Below, in pieces: positions 8,905-16,597 of a stretch of DNA of 64,000 bases. Origin of the DNA: JBMOOG01 sp049324535 (lineage in GTDB: Bacteria; Pseudomonadota; Alphaproteobacteria; Rhodobacterales; Rhodobacteraceae); assembly GCA_049324535.1 (NCBI GenBank), contig JBMOOG010000011.1:59542-123541 (forward strand), given 5' to 3'. The translations under genes and the position numbers were made by a program. Within the stretch, counting starts at the first letter, position 1. Every line of letters begins with the position of its first letter. Under the pieces are notes generated by a model. It searched no databases. It had not been told where the DNA came from and worked only from the letters and a program-made list of their open reading frames with translations.

Positions 8905-9507
8905 ATGAACCGTCGTGCCCTTCTCCTCGCACCCCTCGCGCTGATCGCCGCCGCCGCTCCGCTTCGGGCGCAACTGTCGCTTGACCAGGTGTCGGCCTAT
9001 CTGAACGCGCTCACCGCGGCCCAGTCGGACTTTGCGCAGGTGAACGCCGATGGGTCGCGCGACAAGGGGCGGCTCTTCATCGCACGGCCGAACCGGATGC
9101 GCTTCGAATACGACGGCCGCGACGCCGCGCTTGTGCTGGCCTCAAGCGGCAATGTCGCGATCTTCGATGCCAAGTCGAACCAGCCGCCCGAGCAATATCC
9201 GCTGCGCCGCACGCCGCTGAGCCTCATCCTCGGGCCGAGGATCGACCTCACCGCCGACCGCATGGTGGTTGCGCACGGGACCGAGGACGGCTTCACCACC
9301 GTGACCGCGCAGGACCCGGACAATCCCGAATACGGCTCGATCAAGCTCTTCTTCACCGAGTCCCCCATCGCCCTGCGCAAGTGGCTGATCGTCGATCAGG
9401 GCGGCGGCCAGACGCTGGTGCTGCTCGACGGGCTGCAGCCGCGGGCCTCGTTTCCGTCCAGCCTCTTCGACATCCGGGGCGAGATCGAGCGGCGCTCCGG
9501 CCGATGA
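8905..9507 (+). CDS. lolA: LolA-like outer-membrane lipoprotein carrier protein
   Basis: A 200-residue periplasmic protein. The signal peptide MNRRALLLAPLALIAAAAPLRAQ is followed by the LolA fold: DQVSAYLNAL, then SDFAQVNADGSRDKGRLFIARPNRMRFEY, the characteristic start of the open beta-barrel that carries the lipid anchors. LolA takes lipoproteins from LolCDE in the inner membrane to the outer membrane. The C-terminal segment (LRKWLIVDQGG, LLDGLQPRASFPSSLF) matches family length. The start sits at the signal peptide; no strong Shine-Dalgarno is visible. The gene converges on the transglycosylase-like gene with only 3 bp between the stops. Confidence 0.88.
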   Translation: MNRRALLLAPLALIAAAAPLRAQLSLDQVSAYLNALTAAQSDFAQVNADGSRDKGRLFIARPNRMRFEYDGRDAALVLASSGNVAIFDAKSNQPPEQYPLRRTPLSLILGPRIDLTADRMVVAHGTEDGFTTVTAQDPDNPEYGSIKLFFTESPIALRKWLIVDQGGGQTLVLLDGLQPRASFPSSLFDIRGEIERRSGR

Positions 9508-9510
9508 CCG

Positions 9511-10086
9511 TCAGCGGCACGCGGCAAGCTGCGCACGGTACATCTCGGCGCGCTGGCCGACCTCGTTGGCAACGCGCATGAGCCAGGCCTTCTCGGTGTG
9601 GCTCCCGCGGGCATAGCCGTTGTAGCCTTCGTGATAGGCCAGATACTGGCTGGTCGCGTCGTAGGGCGAAATGCCCAGCTTCTCGGTCGACTTGGCCATG
9701 TACCAGCCCATGAAGTCGGTGGCGTCCTCGAACCGGTCGCGCCGCGCGCCGAACCGGCCGCTCTCCTCGCGGTACTGGTCCCAGGTACCGTCGATCGCCT
9801 GGCTGTAGCCATAGGCCGAGCTCTGCCGTCCCAACGGGATGATGCCGAGGGCAAACCGGTGCGGCGTGCGCGCGTTCCCGATGAACTTCGATTCCTGATA
9901 GATGGTGGCCATCTGGACATGCACCGGCACGCCCCACCGGTTCTCGGATTGCTGCATCGCGCGCAGATAGCGCGGGCGCTCGGCGAGGATCGCGCAGGCG
10001 TCCTCGAGGTTGCGGGGGGCGCGATTGTCACCGCCGCCGCAGGATACAAGGGTCAACAGCGCCACCAGGCGCAGGATCTTGCCCAT
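9511..10086 (-). CDS. Transglycosylase SLT-domain-like lipoprotein
   Basis: A 191-residue probable lipoprotein. The leader MGKILRLVALLTLVSCGGG has a lipobox with Cys near residue 16. The mature part resembles the lysozyme-like SLT fold: VPVHVQMATIYQESKF (candidate catalytic Glu in YQESKF), SSAYGYSQAIDGTW, and LAYHEGYNGYARG near the C terminus. Such proteins cut peptidoglycan glycan strands from the outer membrane or periplasm. A GTG one codon upstream is an alternative start; the ATG is preferred. It is convergent with lolA. Confidence 0.82.
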   Translation of the reverse strand: MGKILRLVALLTLVSCGGGDNRAPRNLEDACAILAERPRYLRAMQQSENRWGVPVHVQMATIYQESKFIGNARTPHRFALGIIPLGRQSSAYGYSQAIDGTWDQYREESGRFGARRDRFEDATDFMGWYMAKSTEKLGISPYDATSQYLAYHEGYNGYARGSHTEKAWLMRVANEVGQRAEMYRAQLAACR

Positions 10087-10163
10087 CACTGCCTCGGATC
10101 GTGTTCTTTTGCCCGCAGTCTAGGGGAAATCCGCGGGCAGGGAAATCACAAACCGGCCAGGGG

Positions 10164-11045
10164 CTAGATCAGGAAGGCCAGCGTCAGCGGGATCGACAGC
10201 ACCGAGACCAGCGTCGAGAGAACGACGAGACCCGCGACAGCGTCGGGGTCCGCCTTGTACTTTTCGGCGATGAGATACGAGGTGACCGCAACCGGCGAGG
10301 CGACCTGAAGGACGAGGATCGCGAAGGGAACCGGCGCAAGGCCGAACCAACGGCCGAACCCCCAGGCCACGCCGGTGCAGACCGCGACCTTCACCAGCGA
10401 CAGCAACAGCGGCCGAAGGAAGCCGCTGGGATGCAGGCGCGCCACCGCCACGCCCAGCGTGATGAGCATGAGCGGGATCGCCATCTGTCCGCAGAGCTGG
10501 AGCGTGTTGGTCAGCCAGACCGGCGTCTGCCAGCCCTGCCAGAGGAAGATCGCGCCAAGCACCGTCGCTCCGACCATCGGCTCGCGCAGCACCCGCCCCG
10601 GCGATCCCTTGTCGCTGACCAGCCAGACGCCGACGGTGAAGGACAGGATCGCCATGACGGCAAAGACCACGACCGCATAGCCCAGCCCCGCCTCGCCGAA
10701 GGCGAACATGGCCAGCGGAAGGCCGATATTGCCGGTGTTGCCGAAGATGAGCGGCGACAGGTAGGTGCGCCGCTCGAGCCGCAGAAGGGAGAGGAGCGCC
10801 CAGAAGACCGCCGTGACCGCCGCATAGGCCGCCAGCGAGGCCAGCGACAGCGTGGTCAGCGCGGCCGGATCCACCTGCGCCCGCATCAGCGCGACGAAGA
10901 TCAGGCAGGGCACCGAAAGCGTCATCGCCAGGCGGGTGACGAATTCGACACGGTACTCGAACCCTGCCCTGACCCAGACATAGCCGACCAGGGCCAGCAG
11001 GAACACCGGAGCGACGGTCTGGATCACTGTAAGAACAAGGTTCAC
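10164..11045 (-). CDS. AEC-family (auxin efflux carrier-like) transporter
   Basis: A 293-residue membrane protein with about ten helices in two repeated halves. The first half contains FLALVGYVWVRAG, and a conserved GNTGNIGLPLAMFAFGEAGL lies at the first discontinuous helix. AEC permeases export organic acids or similar anions in bacteria; the substrate here is unknown. The start is a GTG (MNLVLTVIQTV...). It is transcribed away from hspQ across an 84-bp divergent region and lies downstream of nothing on its own strand, so it is probably a single-gene unit. Confidence 0.85.
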   Translation of the reverse strand: MNLVLTVIQTVAPVFLLALVGYVWVRAGFEYRVEFVTRLAMTLSVPCLIFVALMRAQVDPAALTTLSLASLAAYAAVTAVFWALLSLLRLERRTYLSPLIFGNTGNIGLPLAMFAFGEAGLGYAVVVFAVMAILSFTVGVWLVSDKGSPGRVLREPMVGATVLGAIFLWQGWQTPVWLTNTLQLCGQMAIPLMLITLGVAVARLHPSGFLRPLLLSLVKVAVCTGVAWGFGRWFGLAPVPFAILVLQVASPVAVTSYLIAEKYKADPDAVAGLVVLSTLVSVLSIPLTLAFLI

Positions 11046-11129
11046 AGACTGTTTCCGCCCCTTTTGACCGCTGCGATGGACATCAGCCGCGCCAGGGGTT
11101 TACCTAGCCATGGTGGGAGCTGCAATGCG

Positions 11130-11456
11130 ATGCTGAAGTCGTTCGCCAAGTATCATATTGGCCAGGTCGTGCGTCACAGGACGCATCGGTTTCGCGGCGT
11201 TGTGTTCGATGTGGATGCCATCTTCTCGAACACCGAGGAATGGTATGCCGCGATTCCGGCCGAAAGCCGGCCCGCCCGCAACCAGCCCTTCTATCATCTG
11301 CTGGCCGAGAACGATCAGGATTATTACGTCGCCTATGTGTCGGAACAGAACCTCGTGCCGGACAGCGGCAACGGGCCGGTGGCGCATCCTGACCTTCCCG
11401 ACCTGTTCGGTGATTTCCAGGACGGCCGCTATCCCCTGCATTTTCGCCTGAACTGA
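11130..11456 (+). CDS. hspQ: Heat-shock protein HspQ (hemimethylated-DNA-binding-like)
   Basis: A 108-residue protein of the HspQ/YccV family. Landmarks are KYHIGQVVRHRTHRFRGVVFDVDA near the N terminus, the NQPFYHLL segment and YVAYVSEQNLVPD. HspQ is a small heat-shock factor; in enterobacteria it stimulates Lon and was first linked to hemimethylated DNA. The start ATG gives the usual family N terminus (MLKSFAKYHIG), with TGGGAG about 12 bp upstream. I could not pick out a sigma-32 promoter with confidence in the short divergent region. Confidence 0.92.
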   Translation: MLKSFAKYHIGQVVRHRTHRFRGVVFDVDAIFSNTEEWYAAIPAESRPARNQPFYHLLAENDQDYYVAYVSEQNLVPDSGNGPVAHPDLPDLFGDFQDGRYPLHFRLN

Positions 11457-11837
11457 CCGGCTCCCGCGTTGGTCCACGGCCGATGCCGCCGCTGGCAGCG
11501 TCGGGCGCGAAACCGATTCACCGCGCAACGGCCGTGCGCGCGAATCCTTCATGCGGCCCGGTGGGTGGGGGCCGTTCGGATTTTGACCTCGGCGCCACGC
11601 AATGGGTGGGGGCTGTTGAGCGCGGCGCCGAGGGAAGCCTTGTGCAGCTACAGAAGCTCTTATCGCGGTGCATTCGGGCGTGGATAGGTTCGGATTGCGG
11701 CAAGATTCTGTCCGCGCGTCATCGCCCGCCGATACGGCGCACGCGGGTGGCGAACCGCTTCGCCGCACGGCCGAGGGACGGAGCACGGGGCAGGTGTCCG
11801 TGGTCTTCCGGTCCCGTCGCGGCCTCTTCGCGGGGCG
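11457..11837. other. 381-bp intergenic region without a supported gene
   Basis: This stretch lies between the ends of hspQ and the convergent anti-sigma kinase gene. Several short open frames cross it on both strands, but none has a ribosome site plus recognisable protein features. Its middle part holds two hairpins with a shared G-rich motif (separate entry). I see no tRNA, no insertion-sequence end and no clear terminator with a T-run. Confidence 0.6.
11527..11633. ncRNA. Candidate structured RNA: two hairpins sharing a TGGGTGGGGGC motif
   Basis: Hairpin 1 pairs AACGGCC (11527-11533) with GGCCGTT (11570-11576). Hairpin 2 pairs CCTCGGCGCC (11587-11596) with GGCGCCGAGG (11624-11633), 10 perfect pairs around a 27-nt loop. 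The 11-mer TGGGTGGGGGC occurs at 11562-11572 and again at 11603-11613, at the loop edge of hairpin 1 and inside the loop of hairpin 2. Read on the minus strand the loops are C-rich (CCCCCACCC), an arrangement that recalls alphaproteobacterial small RNAs with C-rich loops that bind Shine-Dalgarno sequences. That likeness is analogy only; the strand and the existence of a transcript are unknown. Confidence 0.25.
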
Positions 11838-12320
11838 TCACAGCGGACCGACGCGGAAGCTGAACCAGTTGGTCTCGCCCGTGCGGACGTAGCGCAGATC
11901 CGTCGCCAGTGCCACGATCAGCCCCCAGCCGAAGCCACCCTCGGCCGGTGGCGCGCCGGCGGCCCGGGCCGGGCCGGGGACCGGACAGGGCAGGCCGCCG
12001 CCGGGCATGGGGCGGCCACGATCCTTGACCGACACCGTGGCGCCGGCGTCCCGGTGCGCGAGCCACAGCTCGATCGGTCCGCCCGACCCGCCGTAGGCAT
12101 GTTCCACCACGTTGTTGAGCACCTCGCTCAACACGATCTCCAGCCCGTCAAGCGTCGATGCGCCAAGGTGCGGGCGAAGCAGGGCGAGGGACCGCGCCAC
12201 CGCGCAGCGCACCTCTGCAAAGGTCGCATCCAGCGTGATGTGCCCCGCCGTGCCCGGTTCGGCCGCTGCTGGAACCGGCAGCGTCGCCACCTCGCGTCCC
12301 TGACAGCCGGCGTCACACAC
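11838..12320 (-). CDS. RsbW-like anti-sigma serine kinase (HATPase_c_2)
   Basis: A 160-residue GHKL ATPase-fold protein. Motifs are the N-box EIVLSEVLNNVVEHAY (~62-77), the G1-type VKDRGRPMP (~98) and the G2-type GGFGWGLIVALATDL (~128). Proteins of this type phosphorylate an anti-anti-sigma partner on serine and bind a sigma factor or other client in partner switching. A proline/alanine-rich insert sits between G1 and G2. The gene overlaps the upstream STAS gene by 8 bp, so the two are translationally coupled and probably partners. No sigma factor or PP2C phosphatase lies nearby. The exact start is uncertain because several near-upstream codons are usable. Confidence 0.8.
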   Translation of the reverse strand: MCDAGCQGREVATLPVPAAAEPGTAGHITLDATFAEVRCAVARSLALLRPHLGASTLDGLEIVLSEVLNNVVEHAYGGSGGPIELWLAHRDAGATVSVKDRGRPMPGGGLPCPVPGPARAAGAPPAEGGFGWGLIVALATDLRYVRTGETNWFSFRVGPL

Positions 12321-12672
12321 GGGCGGCCTGCCCGGGTTCGGGTCCGGCCGCCTCGGCGACGGGGGCGCGGTCGTGCAGGGTGAACACGCTGTCCATCCGG
12401 GTCAGGCGAAAGACCTTCGCGACATTGCCGGTCAGCCCCGCGAGTTCGAGGCGGGTGGCGGGTGCCAGCATCTTCATCACCGCGACGATGGCGCCGAGGC
12501 CCGAGCTGTCCACGAAGGCGACCCGGGCGAGGTCGAGAACGACGGTCGGCCCGGCGCCCGCGGTCGCCTCGCGCATCGCATCCTTGAACCGGATGGCCGC
12601 CGCGGCGTCGATCCGTGTGTCCTGCACGCGGATGACCACGGTCTCGCCAAGGGTTTCCCGTTGCAGATCCAT
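12313..12672 (-). CDS. STAS-domain anti-anti-sigma factor
   Basis: A 119-residue single STAS domain. The hallmark VVLDLARVAFVDSSGLG (~44-60) contains the DSSG motif whose second Ser (~57) is the phosphorylation site in SpoIIAA/RsbV-type proteins. It should be the substrate and partner of the RsbW-like kinase encoded next. The start ATG (MDLQRETLGE) is preceded by a strong AGGGAGA; open frame further upstream is not conserved in character. Transcription diverges from the thiolase gene across 89 bp. Confidence 0.85.
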   Translation of the reverse strand: MDLQRETLGETVVIRVQDTRIDAAAAIRFKDAMREATAGAGPTVVLDLARVAFVDSSGLGAIVAVMKMLAPATRLELAGLTGNVAKVFRLTRMDSVFTLHDRAPVAEAAGPEPGQAARV

Positions 12673-12761
12673 GCCGCTCTCCCTGCGCCGTTTCGCCGAG
12701 GCTAGACGCCATTCCTTACCAACCTGTAAGTTCGCGTCGGGGCCGCGACGGAGAATTCGGC

Positions 12762-13940
12762 ATGGAAGAGGTCTTGATCCTGGGCGCGGCCCGCACGGCG
12801 ATGGGCGCCATGCTCGGCGTGTTTTCCGAAACACCGGCCGCCACGCTGGGCGGTGCGGCGATTGCCGGCGCTCTCTCCGATGCCGGTCTCGCCCCCGACC
12901 GGGTCGAGGAACTGGTCATGGGCTGCGTCCTGCCGGCGGGCCAGGGCCAGGCCCCCGCGCGCCAGGCGGGCTTCGCCGCCGGTCTCAGCGAGGGGGTGCC
13001 CGCGACCACGCTGAACAAGATGTGCGGCTCGGGAATGCGTGCGGCGATGCTGGCCCATGACCAGATCGCGCTCGGCGCTTCGGGCGTCGTCGTGGCGGGG
13101 GGCATGGAAAGCATGTCCCAGGCCCCCTACCTGCTGCCCAGGATGCGCGCGGGCGCGCGCATGGGCCACGCGCAGGCGCTGGACCACATGTTCCTCGACG
13201 GTCTCGAGGATGCCTACGACCGTGGCCGGCTCATGGGCACCTTTGCCGAGGACTGCGCGCAGGCCTTCCAGTTCGCGCGCGAGGCGCAGGACGCCTACGC
13301 GCTGGCATCGCTCGACCGGGCGCTGGCCGCCGAAGCCGGCGGCGCCTTCGCGCGCGAGATCGTCGCCGTGACGCCCGGCGGGCGCGGCACCCCCGTCCCG
13401 GTCGATCGCGACGAACAGCCGGCCAAGGCCCGGCCCGACCGGATCCCGACGCTGAAGCCCGCCTTCCGCAAGGACGGAACCGTGACGGCGGCCAATTCCT
13501 CGTCGATCTCGGACGGGGCGGCGGCGCTGGTGCTCGCCTCGCGGACGGCGGCCGGGTCGCTGGGTGTCGCGCCCCGCGCCCGCATCCTCGGCCACGCCAG
13601 CCACGCCCAGGCGCCCGCCGATTTCCCGACCGCTCCGGTGCCGGCCGCTCAGAAGCTGATGGCGCGGCTGGGCTGGACGGTCGGCGACGTGGACCTCTGG
13701 GAAGTCAACGAGGCCTTCGCCGTCGTCCCCATGGCCTTCATGGCGATGACCGGCGCGCCGCACGATCGGGTCAACGTGAACGGCGGCGCCTGCGCGCTCG
13801 GCCATCCGATCGGCGCCTCGGGCGCGCGGATCATGGTGACGCTCCTGAACGCGCTCGAGACCCGCGGCCTGAGGCGCGGCATCGCCGCGATCTGCATCGG
13901 CGGCGGCGAGGGCACCGCCATCGCCATCGAGCGGTTGTGA
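12762..13940 (+). CDS. Thiolase (acetyl-CoA C-acetyltransferase family)
   Basis: A 392-residue thiolase. The nucleophilic Cys88 lies in NKMCGSGMRAA, the catalytic His348 in CALGHPIGASGARI and Cys378 in CIGGGEGTA. The GGGEGTA ending and overall length fit the biosynthetic acetyl-CoA acetyltransferase branch, which condenses two acetyl-CoA for polyhydroxybutyrate or the ethylmalonyl-CoA route, or runs in reverse. It is not next to phaB, so the physiological role is open. Part of the window's acyl-CoA theme with hbd, the methylsuccinyl-CoA dehydrogenase and etfAB. A repeat copy and an assembly gap follow it. Confidence 0.9.
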   Translation: MEEVLILGAARTAMGAMLGVFSETPAATLGGAAIAGALSDAGLAPDRVEELVMGCVLPAGQGQAPARQAGFAAGLSEGVPATTLNKMCGSGMRAAMLAHDQIALGASGVVVAGGMESMSQAPYLLPRMRAGARMGHAQALDHMFLDGLEDAYDRGRLMGTFAEDCAQAFQFAREAQDAYALASLDRALAAEAGGAFAREIVAVTPGGRGTPVPVDRDEQPAKARPDRIPTLKPAFRKDGTVTAANSSSISDGAAALVLASRTAAGSLGVAPRARILGHASHAQAPADFPTAPVPAAQKLMARLGWTVGDVDLWEVNEAFAVVPMAFMAMTGAPHDRVNVNGGACALGHPIGASGARIMVTLLNALETRGLRRGIAAICIGGGEGTAIAIERL

Positions 13941-13954
13941 TCTCTCACGGGCGG

Positions 13955-14004
13955 AAATATCCCCGGGGGTGCGGGNNNNNNNNNNGGCAGGCAGCCCCCG
14001 CCCG
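13955..14004. repeat. GC-palindrome intergenic repeat, copy A (interrupted by assembly gap)
   Basis: The core AAATATCCCCGGGGGT (13955-13970) is followed by GCGGG, ten Ns, then GGCAGGCAGCCCCCGCCCGC. The G-rich left side and C-rich right side would form a hairpin across the gap. Copies B (28182-28225) and C (43786-43843) share the AAATACCCC(C)GGGGGT core next to a G/C hairpin. Here it lies between two co-directional genes and may end transcription of the thiolase gene. Confidence 0.6.
13976..13985. other. Assembly gap (ten Ns)
   Basis: Ten unknown bases, almost certainly a scaffold placeholder of arbitrary size. They fall inside a GC-palindromic repeat, where read-through or assembly is difficult. 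True sequence length here is unknown, so spacing between the thiolase and methionine-sulfoxide reductase genes is unreliable. Confidence 0.97.
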
Positions 14005-14020
14005 CGACGAAAGGCCTGTC

Positions 14021-14494
14021 ATGACCGTCGACTACCCCGAACTTGCCGCCCGCATCGCCGCCCTCACGCAGGGCGAGACCGATGCGGTGGCGCTCATGGC
14101 GACGCTCGCCTGCGAGATCCACCACGCCGACGACCGTTTCGACTGGACCGGGTTCTACCGCGTGGTCGGACCCGAGCTTCTCAAGATCGGGCCCTACCAG
14201 GGCGGCCACGGCTGTCTGGTGATCCCCTTCGCGCGCGGCGTCTGCGGCGCGGCGGCGCGCACCGGCCAGACCCAGATCGTGTCCGATGTCGAGGCCTTCC
14301 CCGGCCATATCGCCTGCTCCTCCTCGACACGGTCCGAAATCGTGCTGCCGGTCTTCGGGCAGGGCGGCCGCCTCCTCGGCGTTCTCGACATCGACAGCGA
14401 CCGGCCCGACGCCTTCGACGCCCGCGACGCCGAGGGCCTTGCCGCGATCCTCGCCGCGACCTTCTCCGGGATTCCGGCGCCGGACGCCGCATGA
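14021..14494 (+). CDS. msrC: Free methionine-(R)-sulfoxide reductase (GAF-domain fRMsr)
   Basis: A 157-residue GAF-domain enzyme that reduces free methionine-R-sulfoxide using thioredoxin. The three redox cysteines are Cys65, Cys75 and Cys99, with the 10- and 24-residue spacing of the family, in GCLVIPF, RGVCGAAA and FPGHIACSS. The ATG lies ~8 bp after an AAGG. The LysE-type exporter gene starts within its stop codon (ATGA overlap), indicating coupled translation. Sequence upstream is affected by the Ns, but the start is downstream of the gap and intact. Confidence 0.92.
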   Translation: MTVDYPELAARIAALTQGETDAVALMATLACEIHHADDRFDWTGFYRVVGPELLKIGPYQGGHGCLVIPFARGVCGAAARTGQTQIVSDVEAFPGHIACSSSTRSEIVLPVFGQGGRLLGVLDIDSDRPDAFDARDAEGLAAILAATFSGIPAPDAA

Positions 14495-15114
14495 CGCTCG
14501 ACGGCTGGATCGTCTTTGCGCTGTTCTGGGCCGTGTTCGTGACCACCCCGGGACCGAACGCCGTCAACTGCCTGACGAACGGCATGCAGCACGGGTTTCG
14601 TACCGGCCTCTGGGGGGTTCTCGGCATCCTGACCCAGGCCGCCCTGTTCCTGACCCTCGCCGCCCTCGGCGTCGCCGCGCTGATCGCCGCCTCGCCCGTC
14701 GTCTACCGGGCGATGAAGCTCGCGGGCGCCGCGGTCCTCGTCTGGCTCGGGCTGCGCGGCTGGCTGGCCGCGGGCCGCCCGCCCGCACCGGGTCCGGTCG
14801 CCGGCCATCGCATCTACACCCGCGCCCTCGCCATCGCCACGATCAATGCCAAGAGCGTGGCGGGCTATCTGGCCGCCTTCACCCAGTTCATCGAGCCGGG
14901 CGTGCCGATCGGGCACCAGATGACCGCGATCTATCCGACCGCGCTGACGCTGACCGCACTGTCCTACACGGGCTACACGGCGCTGGGCGCCGCCATGGGC
15001 CGCGCCGCGATGGGGACGGTGCTGAACCTCTGGTTCCGCAGGGCCATGGCGGCGGCCCTTGTGGTCTACGGCCTGCTCCTCGGCCTTGCGGGATTGCCCG
15101 ATGTCCGCGGCTGA
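14491..15114 (+). CDS. LysE/RhtB-family amino-acid exporter
   Basis: A 207-residue inner-membrane protein with about six helices. The N-terminal family signature TPGPNAVNCLTNGMQHG (~21-37) is followed by GILTQAALFL and a C-terminal hydrophobic pair. LysE-family carriers export amino acids or related solutes; the substrate is unknown. It overlaps the methionine-sulfoxide reductase gene by 4 bp and the GFA gene by 14 bp, so the three form one operon. Confidence 0.87.
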   Translation: MTLDGWIVFALFWAVFVTTPGPNAVNCLTNGMQHGFRTGLWGVLGILTQAALFLTLAALGVAALIAASPVVYRAMKLAGAAVLVWLGLRGWLAAGRPPAPGPVAGHRIYTRALAIATINAKSVAGYLAAFTQFIEPGVPIGHQMTAIYPTALTLTALSYTGYTALGAAMGRAAMGTVLNLWFRRAMAAALVVYGLLLGLAGLPDVRG

Positions 15115-15892
15115 CCGGCACGGCGGCGCCTGCCTCTGCGGCGGCGTGCGGTTCGAGGCCGCCGGTCGCCTGCGCGCGGTCATCGTCTGCCACTGCCGCC
15201 AGTGCCGGACCTGGAGCGGCCACGTCTGGGCCGCGACCTCGGTGCCCGCCGACCGCTTCCGCCTGATCCGCGGGACGACGCTCGCCTGGTTCGCCTCGTC
15301 GGCGCAGGCAAGCCGCGGCTTCTGCAACCGCTGCGGCGCTTCGCTCTTCTGGCGACCTGCCGGCGAGGCGCGGATCGCGATCGCCGCCGGCGCGCTGGAT
15401 CCGCCCACGGGGCTGGCCGTCGCCGAACATTGGTTCACCGGAAGTGCCGGCGACTACTACGCGCCCGAGGGTCCACCCCCCGAGCCGACCCCGACCTCGG
15501 GGCGGCTGACCTGCGGTTGCCTTTGCGGGGCGGTCGCCTTCGGTGTGCCCGCACCGGCCGGGGCGATCACCGCCTGCCATTGCGACCAGTGCCGCCGGAC
15601 CTCGGGGCACTTCTCGGCCTCGTTCGACATCGACCCGCACACGCTTGAATGGCTGCGCCGCGACGGTCTGGCCGGCTACCGGACGGCCGGAGGCGCCACC
15701 CGCCACTTCTGCCGCCACTGCGGGTCGTCCCTCGCCTTCACCGGCCCCGACTGCACCCTGTCGGTCGAAGCGGGCGCGGTGCAGGGCCCGACCGGCGGCC
15801 GCCTTGCCGCGCACATCTTCACCGCCGGCCGCGGCGACTACCACCGGATCGACGACGGCCTGCCACAGTTCCCCGGTCCCGGCCCGGACTGA
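15101..15892 (+). CDS. Tandem GFA-domain (glutathione-dependent formaldehyde-activating-like) protein
   Basis: A 263-residue protein made of two GFA/Mss4-like zinc domains. Domain 1 (~5-120) has GGACLCGGVRF, VCHCRQCRTWSGH and CNRCGASLFW. Domain 2 (~130-255) has CGCLCGAVAF, ACHCDQCRRTSGH and CRHCGSSLAF. Both cysteine sets look complete. Single GFA proteins include the Gfa enzyme, but most members have no proven role, so a formaldehyde function should not be assumed. The start overlaps the end of the LysE gene by 14 bp. Confidence 0.87.
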   Translation: MSAADRHGGACLCGGVRFEAAGRLRAVIVCHCRQCRTWSGHVWAATSVPADRFRLIRGTTLAWFASSAQASRGFCNRCGASLFWRPAGEARIAIAAGALDPPTGLAVAEHWFTGSAGDYYAPEGPPPEPTPTSGRLTCGCLCGAVAFGVPAPAGAITACHCDQCRRTSGHFSASFDIDPHTLEWLRRDGLAGYRTAGGATRHFCRHCGSSLAFTGPDCTLSVEAGAVQGPTGGRLAAHIFTAGRGDYHRIDDGLPQFPGPGPD

Positions 15893-15931
15893 CCGGCTGG
15901 CCTTTTCCGCCCGTCCTGCTATCGGGAACCC

Positions 15932-16597
15932 ATGACAGACCACGAACCGAGCTTTCTCTACACCCCCCCGGACGAACCGGTCCGCGTGCTCCACGAGGAT
16001 CACCACATCGTCGTGGTGGACAAGCCCGCGGGGCTGCTGTCGGTGCCGGGAAAGGGTCCGCATCTGGCCGACTGCATGATCGCCCGGCTGGCGCGGATCT
16101 ATCCCGAGGTGCTGCTGGTCCACCGGCTGGACCTCGACACCTCCGGCGCCATGGTCTTCGCGCTCACGCGGCACGCCCAGCGCACCCTTTCCGGCCAGTT
16201 CGAGGCGCGCCAGACCCGCAAGGTCTATCGCGCGCGGCTCTGGGGCCACCTCGCTCCGCCGGAGGGCCGGGTCGATCTGCCCCTGTGCGTCGACTGGCCG
16301 AACCGGCCGCGCCAGCACGTCGATCCGGTGAACGGCCGGCCCTCCCAGACCGACTGGCACGTGCAGCGCCACGACCCCGACGGCACCACCCGCGTCCGGC
16401 TGATGCCCGTCACCGGGCGCAGCCACCAGCTGCGCGTCCACATGCTCGCGCTCGGCCACCCGATCCTTGGCGACCCGCTCTACGCCGAGGGTGCGGCGCG
16501 CGCCTTCCCGCGGCTGATGCTGCACGCCGAAAGCCTGCGCCTGCGCCACCCCGAAAGCGGCAAGGGCATGACCTTCACCGCCCCGGCGCCGTTCTGA
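15932..16597 (+). CDS. rluA: RluA-type pseudouridine synthase
   Basis: A 221-residue pseudouridine synthase without an S4 domain. The catalytic Asp67 is in VHRLDLDTSG; the PGLLSVPGK-like segment near 35 and the late TGRSHQLRVHMLALGHPILGD are typical of RluA, which modifies 23S rRNA U746 and tRNA U32. The pattern DLPLCVDWPNRP also matches RluA rather than RluC or RluD. The next small gene starts within the stop codon (TGATG). Substrate assignment is by subfamily likeness. Confidence 0.88.
   Translation: MTDHEPSFLYTPPDEPVRVLHEDHHIVVVDKPAGLLSVPGKGPHLADCMIARLARIYPEVLLVHRLDLDTSGAMVFALTRHAQRTLSGQFEARQTRKVYRARLWGHLAPPEGRVDLPLCVDWPNRPRQHVDPVNGRPSQTDWHVQRHDPDGTTRVRLMPVTGRSHQLRVHMLALGHPILGDPLYAEGAARAFPRLMLHAESLRLRHPESGKGMTFTAPAPF

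Noticed and set aside
11469..11892. Several 60-130 codon frames in the intergenic region after hspQ
   Set aside because: None has a convincing ribosome site or protein character, and they overlap each other in different frames.
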